Of a stretch of 64,000 bases of DNA, positions 11,807-23,975 are shown piece by piece. Source of the DNA: Adiantum capillus-veneris (taxonomy: Eukaryota; Streptophyta; Polypodiopsida; Polypodiales; Pteridaceae); contig CM043960.1 of NCBI GenBank assembly GCA_014529385.2, forward strand, positions 40,156,281 through 40,220,280, written 5' to 3'. Position 1 is the stretch's first letter. Every line of letters starts with the position of its first letter. The translations under genes were made by a program, and so were the position numbers. Below the pieces are notes generated by a model, which saw only the letters and a list, made by a program, of their open reading frames with translations, searched no databases and was not told the DNA's origin.

Positions 11807-11818
11807 GCTCTGATACCA
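11807..11818 (-). promoter_or_regulatory. Primer binding site, initiator Met tRNA
   Basis: The minus strand reads TGGTATCAGAGC, the standard plant primer site complementary to the 3' end of initiator methionine tRNA. It lies two bases inside the 5' LTR end and fixes the LTR boundary and orientation. Confidence 0.95.
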
Positions 11819-12929
11819 CTTGAACGGCTTCAATCCCGCCGACACCAAAAGCGGGATGGAACCTTTGACAGGTCTCTAGGCATACTAAAGTCAAAGCCTT
11901 TAAACAAGAAAAATTCTAGGGAATTCACCCTTACCATTGGCAATGGTTTAGGTTCATAGCCCTAGAAGAGACCTAGTCCTGTCTAGCAGTGGAAACAGGA
12001 TCCTTAAAAAAAAATTCCGGCCCTAAATCTTCATCCTTTAGATTAAGGTTTCCTTAGCCAACGCTTTTTTCCCTCTAACATATGTGAGGGCACAGCCGCT
12101 GGTGGATCCCTCGTTCAAGTGAAGTTTCTAAACATTTTAGTGCGCGGGAATGGATAGTTACCTGACTAATCAGATCCACCCGTCCATGATTGACAACCTT
12201 AGTCAATCCCCACTTACCACCCCGCACTCACACATGATTTTGTTGTTGTTTAATTACTACCACATTCTTTCCACAATTTAAATAATGATTCCTTTTTAAT
12301 TTTTCAACTGCATTTCCTTAAAGCAACCTTTTAAAACAGCATTGAAGACATTCTTTCAGAAAACAGACATCTTTAAACTTAAGACAAGGTACTGTCATTT
12401 TAAGGTATCACTGACCAGTACTAACTTGTCTCAAGACCACTTATACAAGGGTGAAAAACGGCACCCATTGCTTATTTATATAACCGGGGTGGAAAAAGTC
12501 TTCACCCAAAGTTCGGGTGCCCATACGCCAAAACCAGTTGCGGCCCATACAACCGGGCGGTTCCTCTAGGATAAAATTAAAAGTACTATCCATAAACATA
12601 AACAAGCACAGGGTAAAGACTCCACACGTGCAGAGGTAACCGACTCCTCCATGATGGTATCTCCATCGTTACTCATTACCTGGAGTAAAAATATTTCCAA
12701 GGAATCAGAGGTGTCTTGAGACAAGTTGTCTTAAGGATGGTCAAACATTTCCTTCCTATTTCAACCAGTAATAACCCAATCATTTCTTTCCTAATTACAA
12801 TCATTGATCGTGGGTTTCATGGAAGTTACCTTCCTTTTTCAGCCAGTGTTTTCCTTCCTAACCCTTCGTATGCAATGCTTAACTTAAAATGAAATCTAAA
12901 AGCTTATTAATGGCATAATTGAAAACCAC

Positions 12930-13091
12930 CTGGGACTGGTCATCCATCTGCTGTGGGGCAGGTGCCCGTAAACTCTCCTATATTGGCCTATGTCTAGGCC
13001 CTGCTTCATGGTCGTTAGTTGCTTTGTTGCGTTTGTTACTAGCATCTTCATCTTCCGTCAAAGGGTTTCCCCTGGTTCTCTTGGGGGCCAT
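12930..13091 (-). pseudogene. 54-codon open frame inside the LTR, candidate spliced first gag exon
   Basis: Begins MAPKRTRGNPLTEDEDASNK and ends DDQSQ immediately before GTGGTT, a possible splice donor. The same frame is present in the solo LTR at 35503-35342 with exactly the same length (162 nt), start and end. The solo LTR copy is open throughout, whereas this one has a TAG near codon 38. The downstream gag frame lacks an ATG at its start and is open back to a candidate acceptor at 10966, in the same phase. I infer that gag is translated from a spliced mRNA whose first coding exon lies in the LTR. Confidence 0.55.
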
Positions 13092-13509
13092 TTCGGCAGC
13101 CTTATAAAAAGACTTAATCCATTAGAGGATTTATTGTATAACATTTATTTTTCCTTGTTACCCAAAAATAATGGTTTTGGACCTTGGTTATTTCTATGGT
13201 ATTTAGATAATTTTATTTCTTAATTTTTCTTATCCATTATATACAAAAATTGGTTACTTTTGATCAAAGTACGTCCCTAAACTATTTATCTAAGGTTAGG
13301 ATAATTATAATAGATTCCCCAAAGTATATTCCTTCTCTGGTATTGATATCAAAGGGTTTCTATTTACTTTACTATATTCCCTTTTTTATCTTTCCCAAAA
13401 ATTGTAGTAATTTTACTGGGGTATATAGTTAAACTAATTTTCTAGTGGTAGCATAATTACCACAGGTTCCTTGAGGTCTAATAAACCTTTGATAAAGATC
13501 TCAATTCAA

Positions 13510-14640
13510 TTTAAGTCTATTTACTAATTTCCCCTATTTAAATTCCTCAAAAAAGAGGATATTTTAGCTAGAGTAATTAGCTAGATTAATTTTTTGGATT
13601 TCTCCTAATTATCACGGGTTTTTGAACATCTGATTTACCCCTGATAATTATATGGAAGGATTTGAATTCCATTTACTAATTTCCCCTATTAAACTTTCTC
13701 AAAAAACAAGGTATTTTAGCTAAGGTAATTAGCTAAATTAACTTTTTGAACTTCTCCTAATTATCACGGGTTATTGAACACTTGATTAACAATTGATAAT
13801 TATATGGAAGCATTTGAATTCCATTTACTAATTTCCCCTATTAAAATTTATCAAAAAACAGGGTATTTTAGCTAAGATAATTAGCTAAATTAACTTTCTG
13901 AACTTCTCCTAATTATCACGGGTCATTGAACACCTAATTAATCACTGATAATTATATGGAAGCATTTTAATTCTATTTACTAATTTACCCTATTAAAATT
14001 TTTCAAAAAATAGAGTAATTTTAGCTAAAGTAATTATCTAACTTAACTTTCTGAACTTCTCCTAATTATTATAGGTATTTGAACCCTCAATTAATCACTG
14101 ATAATTATATGGAAGCATTTGAATTCCATTTACTAATTTTCCCTATTAAAATTTCTCAAAAAATAGGGTATTTTAGCTAAGATAATTAGCTAAATTAACT
14201 TTTTGAACTTCTAATAATTATCATGGGTTACTAAACATCTAATTAACGGCTGATATTTATATGGAAGCATTTGAATTCCATTTACTAATTTCCAATATTA
14301 AAATTTCTCAAAAAACAGGGTATTTTAGCTAAGATAATTATCTAACTTAACTTTATGAACTTATCCTAATTATCACGGATTATTGAACACCTTATTAACT
14401 ACTGATAATTATATAGAAGCATTTGAATTCTATTTACTAATTTCCCCTATTAAAATTACTCAAAAAACAGGGTATTTTAGCTAAAATAATTAGCTAAATT
14501 AACTTTCTGAACTTCTCCTAATTATCATGGGTTATTAAACACCTAATTAACCACTGATAATTATATGGAAGCATTTGAATTCCATTTACTAATTTCCCCT
14601 ATTAAAATTGCTCAAAAAACAGAGTATTAAGGCCTAATTA
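13510..14640. repeat. Eight ~152-bp tandem units inside the LTR
   Basis: TTTACTAATTTCCCCTATT recurs near 13518, 13669, 13821, 13972, 14126, 14278, 14429 and 14580. Each unit also carries TTTTAGCTAAGATAATTAGC, CTCCTAATTATCACGGG and GATAATTATATGGAAGC. The equivalent region of the solo LTR (36.0-37.3 kb) has a diverged set of the same period. Confidence 0.95.
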
Positions 14641-15069
14641 ATTAAGAAAACTTCTCAAAAAATTATAGGATAATTTTCCTAGATTAATAACTGTCTAATG
14701 TATCTCTGATAAATAATTCAAATTAATCTAATCCTAATTAATATTTTTACCATTAACTCATGGCTAAATTGGCTAATTTCAGCCCTAATATGAGAGGATA
14801 AATAATTAGCTTAGTATTACTAAGCTTAATTATAATAATCAGCAGAGATTTATTAATTTAAAGAGGTTTAAGAAGCATATATAGGCCTAATCTTTGATTA
14901 ATTAATCATTTATCTTAATCTAACCTTACTAATTGAGAGGGATTAGGTTAATTACCTGTTAGGATAATCAATTAGAGACTTAACTCTAATGATTTCTGCA
15001 TAGTGTTTCTCCCTAGATGAGAGAGAAATTCTCAAGGCTCCGAGTCTAACAAAATATGAAGAGAATGGT

Positions 15070-15081
15070 CCTATTTATAGC
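15070..15081 (-). promoter_or_regulatory. LTR TATA box
   Basis: The minus strand reads GCTATAAATAGG about 475 bp inside the LTR. The solo LTR has CTATAAAAAG at the matching place (53785-53776). Transcription would start about 30 bp further on, making the remaining ~3.2 kb of LTR R and U5. Confidence 0.75.
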
Positions 15082-15554
15082 TTTTCCTGGGCATCTGGCA
15101 GCTTTTGGCAGCTTTCCCCTAGTCCAAGCAACCCCCCAGGCTAGAATTTGCGCATTTTTTTGCCATCACTGCCCCTGGCAAGTTTCCACAGCTTCCACAC
15201 TCACCCCATACCTTCCAGAATTTGCCTGTTTGATTTTTGCAGATTTTCCATGATGAAATTTGGAATTTCTTATTTAACTCTAGAACCTTAGTGTAAAGAA
15301 GTCTTTGCTAATGATTAAAATGAACCCATCCAATTTTTGTTATTAATTAAATTTCTATGGTAATTTTCCAGGTCCCGTAACTGTTCCCGTTTTTATCGGA
15401 ATCAGATTCTGAAAATTTCTAGACATAGTAACGCTCTGCTTATAATTCCAAAAATACCAAAATTATTAGTGTTTGGAGTCTTGCAATAGTATTTTCCATT
15501 AAGTTTTTCAAGCTTAGTACAGTTTTGAAGGTTTCGTAAACTGGAAACCTTACA

Positions 15555-17300
15555 TATCAGCAACAACAAGTGTTTAGAAAGAGAGACTTCAACCTCAACC
15601 ATGCACAGATAGATTTCATTGGATGTCAATTTTATATTGATGGTATTTATAGATCTCAAGGAACAACTATAACCTACGATGAGTACAACAATATCTTCAT
15701 GAACCTCACTTTGTTGCAAACTAGAATGGTTGAGTTCTACAATGTAACATTTGAAGAGACAGGTGGCATTCTGCATTTTTTTTGAAGCTAGATGAGTGTG
15801 AGATCCTCAAAGACAAGAAGCTAGAATGAGTCACAATACCATTTATGAATAGGGCTCTTTCAAAATTCCCCATTGATGATCCTTCATACTTCAGTGTTCA
15901 ATAAGAAACATACATATGGTGGCTTGGTGCTTTTCAGGTATTCCATTTCCATCTTCTCTTCAGCTTTAGTGAGCCCTCTTGAGATTTAATTTTAGATTTA
16001 GTTTCACATCTCATGCGGATTTAATCTTGAAGGTAAAGAAAAAAGACCACGACATTTTATATTGGGTCTTCTATCAAACCCCTATCCCTGATATCATTGA
16101 TAAACAAATGAATCAAGGAAAGGTGTTAGTTATCAATGGGAGGGGAGACCTTAAAACACTAAATTGTATATATAATTGTGGAATGGGTGCTATGGTAAAG
16201 GCTGCATGCTAGTATTGCATGGAGCTTGTAAAGACGATGGACCCAAAATGGTGGAGAAAGGCACCTACTCACCACAATGAGGATCCTAATTTCTACCCAG
16301 TTCTAGATATTCCACTTGTCAATGTCCACATTTGTACAATGCATGCTCTTTGAAAAATTGTTGAGAAGTTGGTGTATATGTACATTGGGTTTGCTTGGAA
16401 AATCAAGAACTCAAAAGAACAACGCTTGAACTGGTTTTTTCAAAGATGGGTCTCCATGGGGGCAATGTGAAAATCCAGTGGGATGAGAAAAGGTCAACCA
16501 ATGATAAAGATGTACCTTGCAAACCATCTATTGGTGGGGCAAGCCACTTCATTTTTTATCACAACCAACAGGCATCAAAGATAAGAAGCTAACCAAGCAT
16601 GGAAGGATATATCATTCCACTTACGTCAGCAAAACTGAGTTTCAATAATGGAAGAATCTCCATATGGCAATGAAGGACCAGGAACCCACAATTCACAATG
16701 CCAAGGGTGAAGTGTGGCATTCCATCGATGTGCTATTTTAGATGTGTGACAAAGATGAGTGGGCACAAAATGATCTAAACAAGTTTAAGAAGAACCTTCA
16801 GCTACTACTAAATAAAGCATTTCAGACATCATGGACTAAAACTTAGACTACTCATTACATGGTATTGTTAAAGCACCCTTTTCAATGATAAGGCTAAAAG
16901 GTTGTTTAAAATTCTTGACAGCTTGTTTTATTTGTAGCACATCCTTTTCAATCACTTACCATACTTCGTTCAAACTTATGGAAACCCAGAGATATGGAGT
17001 TCACCCAAATCTTGAAAAAGTCTCATTACATGGCCAAGAATGCATATTTCAAAGGAACACAACATGGTGGCTCTCGAGATAAGGCAAATAATTTGAAAGC
17101 GATTTTTTAGTGGTTTTATCGCAAAATCCTTCATCGGTTGCAACAAAAACATGTATATGGACTGTTCGGCAATAGCACAAGCAATTAGACATTTGCAACA
17201 ACAGAAAAGGAAACAAGTAGAGGCATTCAATAACTCCAACGCTCATTAAGGCCAGAGAAAGTGGAGAGAGACACTGCAATATGTTAACCATAGGTGGATC
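15555..17300 (+). pseudogene. Gene B copy 1: transposase-like unknown protein, 5'-truncated
   Basis: Homologous to the minus-strand gene B at 32968-30107. Shared blocks in order: YDEYNNIFMNLTLLQTRMVEFY (15.66-15.73 kb); an intron; DHDILYWVF and PDIIDKQMNQGKV; LKT.NCIYNCGMGAM; DPKWWRKAPT; DIPLVNVHICTMHAL; GLHGGNVKIQWDEKRSTN and DVPCKPSIGG; then a GT-AG intron and TYGNPEIW, WETLQYVNHRW-type ends. It has many stops, a 24-33 bp deletion after NGRGD, and frameshifts. The 5' end is cut by the chromovirus LTR, which lands inside an exon at 15554/15555. It converges on gene A copy 1. Confidence 0.75.
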
Positions 17301-17461
17301 AAAAGATTTTGATTTTAGGTCACAACATGTACAAGAGATACCTAATTATATAATCAATAAAATACAAGTCACAAGTCTCTCAACTTGATGAGAGATAGTG
17401 GATATCTTTTGGCACATTACCCTTGTATCAGATCATTAAATGTTTTCCATAATCTAATAGT

Positions 17462-17820
17462 TCATTTGGGTTTTATTTTCCCAAAGTGAGTTCCATTGAT
17501 GTGTGTGTGTAATAATAAGCCACACAACCACCAGTGTACCCCACACAGTATCCAACATTTTGTAGCGAAAACTTTGTTGTCGAAGATAACTTTGTCTACA
17601 TTTTGTGATAGCATTGGTCCACCAAGGAAGCGTGAGAGTTTCTTGAGGGCGAATGTTGCAGTACTTCGCTCTTGGGACATTCCATTGTGAAAGACTAGTA
17701 TGGGTGCCTCAGATAGTCTGGCAAGGTATTGTCCTAGTTCGGGTATACTCATTGCCGATGGTGTATCTTTGTATAGTGGAATGACGATAGATTTACATGT
17801 AGAAAACACAATGGAGATAG
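17462..17820 (-). pseudogene. Gene A copy 1, 3' fragment
   Basis: The minus frame reads LGQYLARLSEAPILVFHNGM, then SQERSTATFALKKLSRFLGG, then QNVDKVIFDNKVF. These align with LGQYLPSLCEAPILIIQNGM and the following residues of gene A copy 2 (29.69-29.86 kb). Only the last exon is left. It lies about 160 bp past the end of gene B copy 1 and points towards it, the same convergent arrangement as in copy 2. Function unknown. Confidence 0.7.
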
Positions 17821-18139
17821 TGTGACTGACTATATGCTACTCTTCAAAGTCACCATGTATTGTATAAATAGTTTAATGCTTGGTCAATGAACCTCAAAAT
17901 CATACTATCAAACATTATGTATTGACCTTACATGTGAAGAAACAATTAAGGGTGACAATCTCAACCAAATGGAAGAGAAGTTATCTCTTTGTATGGATTT
18001 TAAATGGACATTAATGTATATTGAATGGTTGATAAAAAGTTATGAATGAAAAAGCTTAATTATGGGAAGCTTTCAAGATAGTTCTTTTTTTTGTGTCAAA
18101 GAATGCTTTGCTATAAATCATGTCCATGGTATCAACAAA

Positions 18140-19440
18140 GACAAACTAGGTAAAAAATGGTTTGATAAACAATGTTAAGATGCTCAAAAGTCCTTGATAA
18201 AACTAGATGCAACTATGGACAAAGACAAGTATCAAAGTCATTTGTATATATACAAGGCATTGATTCAGAAGAAGAGAAGAACATGGGAAGTCAAGCATCA
18301 ATTTTTTCAAGTCCAAGAAAAGGCACGCACATGTGGAGAATTTTGGAGAAAGTTGAAGGAAAAGCCGGTCGAGAGTTTTGGTAGCTTGAATTGTATGGAT
18401 ATGTTTACACATTGTATTTTATGGTTCAGTCCCATGTATGCCCTGATTTCTTACTATTGAGGATGTGTGAGCCTGTGGGCTTGAAAAGTTGTCAACTCTT
18501 CTTGAAAAATGGCAAATCTTCATGGTATCAATCCAAAAATGATCAAATGGATATGAGATTTTACACATGAATGGATGCATGATATGTTCAACCTTCAACA
18601 TGGTAGCCTTGTGATTGGAGCACGAACTGGGTCAAGCGTTTGCATAAAGGAAGGGATGTAAAAAATGTAAGTATTTATCAGACTATGGTGATTGGGTCTC
18701 TTATGGAAAAGTTATTTGGGTGCGTAATGGAGAAAAAATTGAGTGATTGGGATGAAGAGAATAGCAAGCGTGCAAAAGGACAAGCAAGGTTTTGTCGATG
18801 CCATAGCACGATTGATCATCTTGTCACTCTTTTTATTCTCAAGGAAGAAAGATGATTGAAAAGTAAGCAATTGTAGTGTTTCTTTGTGGACTTCAAAAAA
18901 TCCTTGATATGATTCTGCATGACATAAATCCAAGTGCCAAGCAAGTTTATGCTTGCGGTTTCTCAAACTTATGAGAAGGTGATGTATCAATTGTGCATAG
19001 GAAGAGAAATTTCATAAATTTTTGCAAGCACTCTTGGGGTTAAGCAAGGACGTCCGTTGTCGCCAACTCTCTTTGGTGTATGCATCAATCAATTGGAACA
19101 AATGATACTTCACTTTATGCAAGAAGAAGGCATTGAGGAGGTCACTATTTTCAATGTAGTAATCATGCTCTTCATGTATGTGGATGATCTAGTGCTTCTA
19201 GTACACGCTTTAGAGGATGCCCAAAATCTTATGGTTGTCCTCGAGAACTTCTGCTTGCATAATGGGTTGATTGTGAATGAATCCAAAAACAAGGTTATGC
19301 TTGTGAAATCCAAAAGCCATGCATTGTGTATAACAATGTGACACTTAAAGTAGTTGAGAGATTTAAGTACTTTGGCCTTGAGGCTCCAACCAATCACAAA
19401 TGACATCAATGTGCTATGTGTCATTTAACCGGTGCATAGG
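18140..19440 (+). pseudogene. LINE fragment: endonuclease-RT linker and N-terminal reverse transcriptase
   Basis: Close homologue of the LINE ORF at 62114-63988. The first part reads WFDKQC, then YQSHLYIYKALIQKKRRTWE and FWRKLKEKP, the linker typical of L1-type LINEs upstream of RT. RT follows: NWVKRLHKGRDVKNVS, KLSDWDEEN, RFCRCHSTIDHLVTL, SPTLFGVCINQLEQ, YVDDLVLLVHA (YVDD in place of YADD), and GLIVNESKNKVML. It ends at a CAMCHLTGA stretch near 19440. It has several stops and short deletions, for example around 18880-18930. Non-functional. Confidence 0.85.
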
Positions 19441-19670
19441 AAATTAGCTTGTTGAAGAAGTTTTGAAACACAAGATAAGTTATCAAGATATGTAAAAAGA
19501 ACTTATCTATAAGAAAGATATGCTATCAAGATAAGAGAAGGTACTTATCTAAAATGTGCATAAAAGAGGGTTTCTCTTCTCATTTTACACTTCTCTCCTT
19601 CATTTTCTCAAGGTCAAAACTTGAGAGTAAGCTTGAGAAAGCCATAGACAAGCCTCTTTCATGCACACCT

Positions 19671-19729
<59 letters not shown>

Positions 19730-21690
19730 CTCCAAGAGAAACCATGGCCAAAACCCTAATCAAGTTTTTCAAAACATGATCTTCTTCTTTCCATTACCCT
19801 CTCCTCTCCTCTCTACTAATTCTCAAGATTTTCATAGCTTGAATTCTCTTTTCCTCTTGCCATTGTCTCATTCCAAGTAGCCAAATGGTAGTCTTCAAGT
19901 GAAGTGAAGAGGGAAAGAGCCGAGTACATCAAGACACTTCTTTAATACTCTCTCAAATCAAGGAGAAGACTCTACCATATACACACAAGGGTATCGTTTT
20001 CTTATTCTCTTTATGCTATTACATTTGCTTGAAATTGATTTACTTTTATGCCTACTTAAATTCATGTTTAAGATCTCATGTTTCCATAAGCAAGCCTTTC
20101 CCTTCCTGCTTGAGAAGAAGAAATAACTTCTTAATTTTGTTATTTCCTTCTAATTATGGTTCATCACTAATCATAACTAAACATGTTGCTAACAACTAAC
20201 CACGATGTTATTTCAAGTTACATTATTTCAAGTTTCTTAGACTACCAGACTAATATGGCATAGAGAGAGTAGAAAGCACTCTCTTTAACCATAGATGACT
20301 GGAGGTCATAATTATCTAAATATTTCAGGTTTCCTTATTTCAAATTATTTAGATTACCAAACTAATGTGGCATAGATAAAGTAGCTGAAAGCACTCTCTT
20401 TAACCATAGGTGATTGGAGATCATATTTCCTAAATGGTATGCATGAAGAATGGTGACTAATATCTTTAATTATCCCTTAATCTCCCGCATAAACATTTTT
20501 ATTGATTTATAACTTAATTTATTCTTGTATTGCTCTTGTAAAGATAAATATCATAAATCAAAGGCAGCTAAGTAATGGAATTGTTCTTGGTATTTTCCAA
20601 AAGAGAAACTATAATGCTCTCATAAAGGCCCACAACTTTTTCTTATTTTGCATGAACTATGTGTGTCAAAATTTTAGTGATCTACTAAAGATTATTATCT
20701 AATTCTCTCAAGAAGGAGTTGAGTTTTCAAGGGTATATTTATCATAACCAAAGGAGTTATCTTTGAAAGAGGGTTTCCATAAATGGGGTTATCCGTTATC
20801 CCCTCTTGACAATTGGAAAACCCCGAATCCTTAAACCACTCCTAGCTACAAAAATAATCCTCTCCACAATAGAGAGGTATTCCTAAATCCCATCTCAAAG
20901 AACACTTTTTAATCATTCATACTCCATTGCATGTGCACTTCTCACTACATTAACATGTTCACTATTAGGAATGTTGCATTTTTACTCTTGCACTACCATT
21001 CATTGAAGGGATATACTCATACACAATCAAGCATTGACTCTTGCATAATCACTCAAGAGAAGTTTACAATTGTAAGTTGGTGCATTCTAAAGTTCTATGT
21101 TTGCAATTCATGGTCTACACTAAAGCAAAGATCATCCTAAAGAGCATATGCATTTATCTTTCTTTTTTATATTATTTCAAATTTGTTCTGCAATTGCAAT
21201 TTGGAGGGGAGTTAGGGGATAGCTTTGCGGAAGTGTTGATCGTGTTGCTCGAACATAAAACTCCCATCGCTTCCATGGAGATGTCTTATGGATGGAAAAT
21301 GTTTCAAAGAAAACAAATGGAAATCTCCCAAGACGCTGTTAACTTGAAACTTACGTTGAGACAAAACCTTAAACTCCCAAGAGACTCATTGTATTTCTTA
21401 AGGTCTTGCTTAAGTAGACATTAAAAGGAAATAAAAACTTAACGATTATGACTCAAGGAACTCACTCTAAATTTCAACTAGGATTATAATTTTATCGAGA
21501 AGATTTGACATGGATAGCCCTAGCATACAATAGAAAATTTTATTGTGAACTTTTTCTTACATGTTTAGAAAAGGTGGGTGCAAGTGCTTACCTGTGGGAT
21601 GTAGCGAGGGATGGTCCTTTTCGGCTAGGACTAATAACTGTTGGTCTATGTTTGAGCTTGAGTTCATTCAATCCCTAGAAATGAGATTGG
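19440..21690. other. Unassigned intergenic stretch with promoter-like and tandem pieces
   Basis: No gene supported. It contains a TATA-like GCATAAAAGAGGG near 19559 followed by a CT-rich leader, the AC microsatellite, and two tandem copies of about 117 bp (AAAGCACTCTCTTTAACCAT at 20271 and 20388). This resembles an LTR or promoter remnant, but no LTR pair, primer site or pol was found. Open frames here (e.g. 21041-21424) show no known motif. Confidence 0.5.
19673..19727. repeat. (AC)n microsatellite
   Basis: About 55 bp of uninterrupted AC dinucleotides. Confidence 0.95.
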
Positions 21691-21982
21691 ATGGAGTGAG
21701 CCCCGGCCCCGTGGTGAGACCCATGGATGCGTCTCTAAATTGGCATGGTCTGCCTAGGCCTGATGCCGACAACAAAAGAAGAAAGAAAAATAAATCCATG
21801 AAGGGACCAGATAAGGGAGGAGTCTTGACCACGTGGTGAGGCCCATGGATAGAGTGAGTCCCGACCGCGTGGTGAGACCCATAGATGCCTTTCAAAATTG
21901 GCCTGGTCCACATAGGCCTTATGCCGATAAGAAAAGGAGGAAGAAAAATAAATCCATGCAGGGACCATATAAGGGAGGATGA
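21690..21982. repeat. Two tandem ~165-bp units
   Basis: CGTGGTGAGACCCAT recurs at about 21710 and 21869, and GGAAGAAAAATAAATCCATG-type ends recur near 21783 and 21943. Arg/Lys-rich open frames across it are incidental. Confidence 0.85.
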
Positions 21983-23650
21983 TGTGGTTTAATTAATGAA
22001 CTCTTCTAATTCTTTGGTAAAAAGAAACCTTGGAAAGGCTAAGAACCTAAATGGGCTATCTCGCAATTGTCCTCATTAGTCGAACCTTTGCTCTGCTTCT
22101 CAAAATATTTATTTATACTAAAGAAAAATAAAAGTAGAATATTCAATAAAGAAAAAAGGTGGGAACGACTTGATAAATGCACACTTGCAAGGGTATGCAA
22201 CAGTTGCATGTTTCTTTCAAATGTTTGAAATATATTCCTGGTTTGACATGATTGGAATATTGTATTCTAGTATCATAGTATTACCTTAGAAAGGTGCATT
22301 TACCAAATGGTTTGTTGGGAGGGTGATTCTAGTGGGTTAATTGTTGGCCAAAAAGTTGAACTCCATTTTATGTTTTCCATAAGTTAAGTCAAAAATGGGG
22401 GAAAGGGATTCCGAACTACTCAAAGTTGGAAATAAGGAATTTGTGTAGTATGTAAATACACTCATCTTAGGGGAACACACTGACGTTTGTGTTCGGTCAT
22501 AAATGGGAAAAAAGCATCAATGACCTTGAACCAACGGTGAATTAGAGAACTCTCACCGGTTGACCGTGGAAGGTAGAATTCAAATCTAGTCTGATGGCTT
22601 TGATTGGATAGTTTTGAATCAATAAGGAAATATATTTGTGGGTTAAGGGTTCCATATGAGAAAAAGTGAATATTATAACCCCCTTGAGTGGGCATCGAAG
22701 AGCAAGAAGAGTTATGTTTAGGTGCACATGTTGGTCTCAAGCGGGAGGGATGTCAAGAATTCTGGTGTATCCATTTGGAGATGGTGCATCCGGCAGTCCT
22801 TGGCATGGCCCTCACAAAAGTGGTATCAAAACATAGCTTCCTTGGCCAGATAAAGCTTTTCAGTTGGACTTTTGTAGGAAGAGAGTGAGGTATTGACAAA
22901 AATGGCACGGGATTATTAAGAAGAGAAAGTTCTCCAATTTGTACACTAACAACTGTAGAAAAGAAAGAATAAAAGAAAGAGGACATGATAAAGAAAATTT
23001 TCTACCTCATCTTTCCTACCAAAGAGAGAATTAGGAAATCTGCAAATATGGACGACCCCGTACAATATATCTAGAATAATGCCTTGGGGGCCATTACTAT
23101 GATTTGGATAGTCTTTGTCTAGAAATGGTTATAGAAAAATTGGGAGAATGTCCCAAGTACTATTGTTTGACCCTTGTTGAAACATATTGGCATTATCTTT
23201 GGACTTGCAAAGTTATTTTTTATCCAAGTCTATAATACTATATTTTGCATTACTATGAACCCTAGGGATTTAAAGGCAATCCTCTCAAAAGCATGAAATG
23301 GGAGAAGTTATATATATTTTTTAAAAATGTTAAAGAAGTGCTTTCCAACTATTTGCCAAATGTAAATTTTGAAGGCGATAAAGAGAATCCATCTTTTGAA
23401 GTTTATAACTTTTAAATAATTTTAAATCTACCCTTGAGTATTTGTGAATCTATTGCTAAGAGGAAGTAGTTTTGTTTGCCATAGCCATAAAATATGTCAA
23501 GTAAACTCCCGAGAGATATAGCTTCTTGAGACTTGTATGTAGGTAACACTGTAGATTTAGTGCTTCCTTATATGCATCTCAACTAATTAGCATAACATGC
23601 TTGCAAGTGAATGATTATAATAGGATAGTGGGGTGGACCCACCATACAAT
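21983..23650. other. Unassigned stretch
   Basis: AT-rich sequence with only short open frames. I recognise no protein motif, repeat array or RNA gene. Confidence 0.5.
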
Positions 23651-23975
23651 GATAAAACATTAGGAAATTTTGGAGGTCATTTGGAGGGCCTTATTGAAGA
23701 GAGAGAAAAGAAGGCGCAGCCAATAAGACGCAACCTTACGTAACATAGAAATGCATGGAAAAAAACACAAAAATGAAAGAAAACATTTCAAAACATTAAG
23801 TTTGTTCTATTTTTGTAAGGTAACTTCCTCATCTCACAAAGTAGGGCTCAATGTCAGTAGCCGTCAAGTTGCTGACACTTGACTACTAATTGATAGCTAA
23901 CTCTCTCCCTTCATTAAAAGATGTCCACTACCTTTATGAAAGGCTTTCAAAACTCATTCTCCCTCCATTATACCT

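Larger units (their letters stand above)
6297..15554 (-). mobile_element. Ty3/Gypsy chromovirus, 5' LTR complete, 3' LTR truncated
   Basis: A minus-strand element: 5' LTR 15554-11821, primer site 11818-11807, a leader with an extra ORF, gag-pol 10965-6728, and the first ~390 bp of the 3' LTR (6690-6297). The LTR starts TGTAAGGTTTCC on the minus strand and ends in CA beside the primer site. 6297-6690 matches 15165-15554 closely, confirming LTR identity. The order protease, RT, RNase H, integrase, chromodomain is that of Ty3/Gypsy chromoviruses. The outer ~3.3 kb of the 3' LTR is missing, so target duplications cannot be tested. The 5' LTR edge abuts the middle of an exon of gene B copy 1. Confidence 0.95.
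11821..15554 (-). repeat. 3.7-kb 5' LTR of the chromovirus
   Basis: Boundaries are TGTAAGG at the high-coordinate end and the CA next to the primer site. It is unusually long for this family. Parts in minus-strand order: U3 of ~480 bp with a TATA box at 15081-15070, a long AT-rich leader containing eight ~152-bp tandem units, a conserved 54-codon open frame (13091-12930), and a distal ~1 kb block. The same block structure is shared with the solo LTR at 34227-54241. Confidence 0.92.

Noticed and set aside
15402-15776. 124-residue minus-strand open frame across the LTR/gene B junction
   Set aside because: Antisense shadow of gene B and LTR sequence, spanning an insertion boundary.
22462-22986. 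Small proteins on both strands
   Set aside because: Overlapping frames without motif or codon structure; probably chance.
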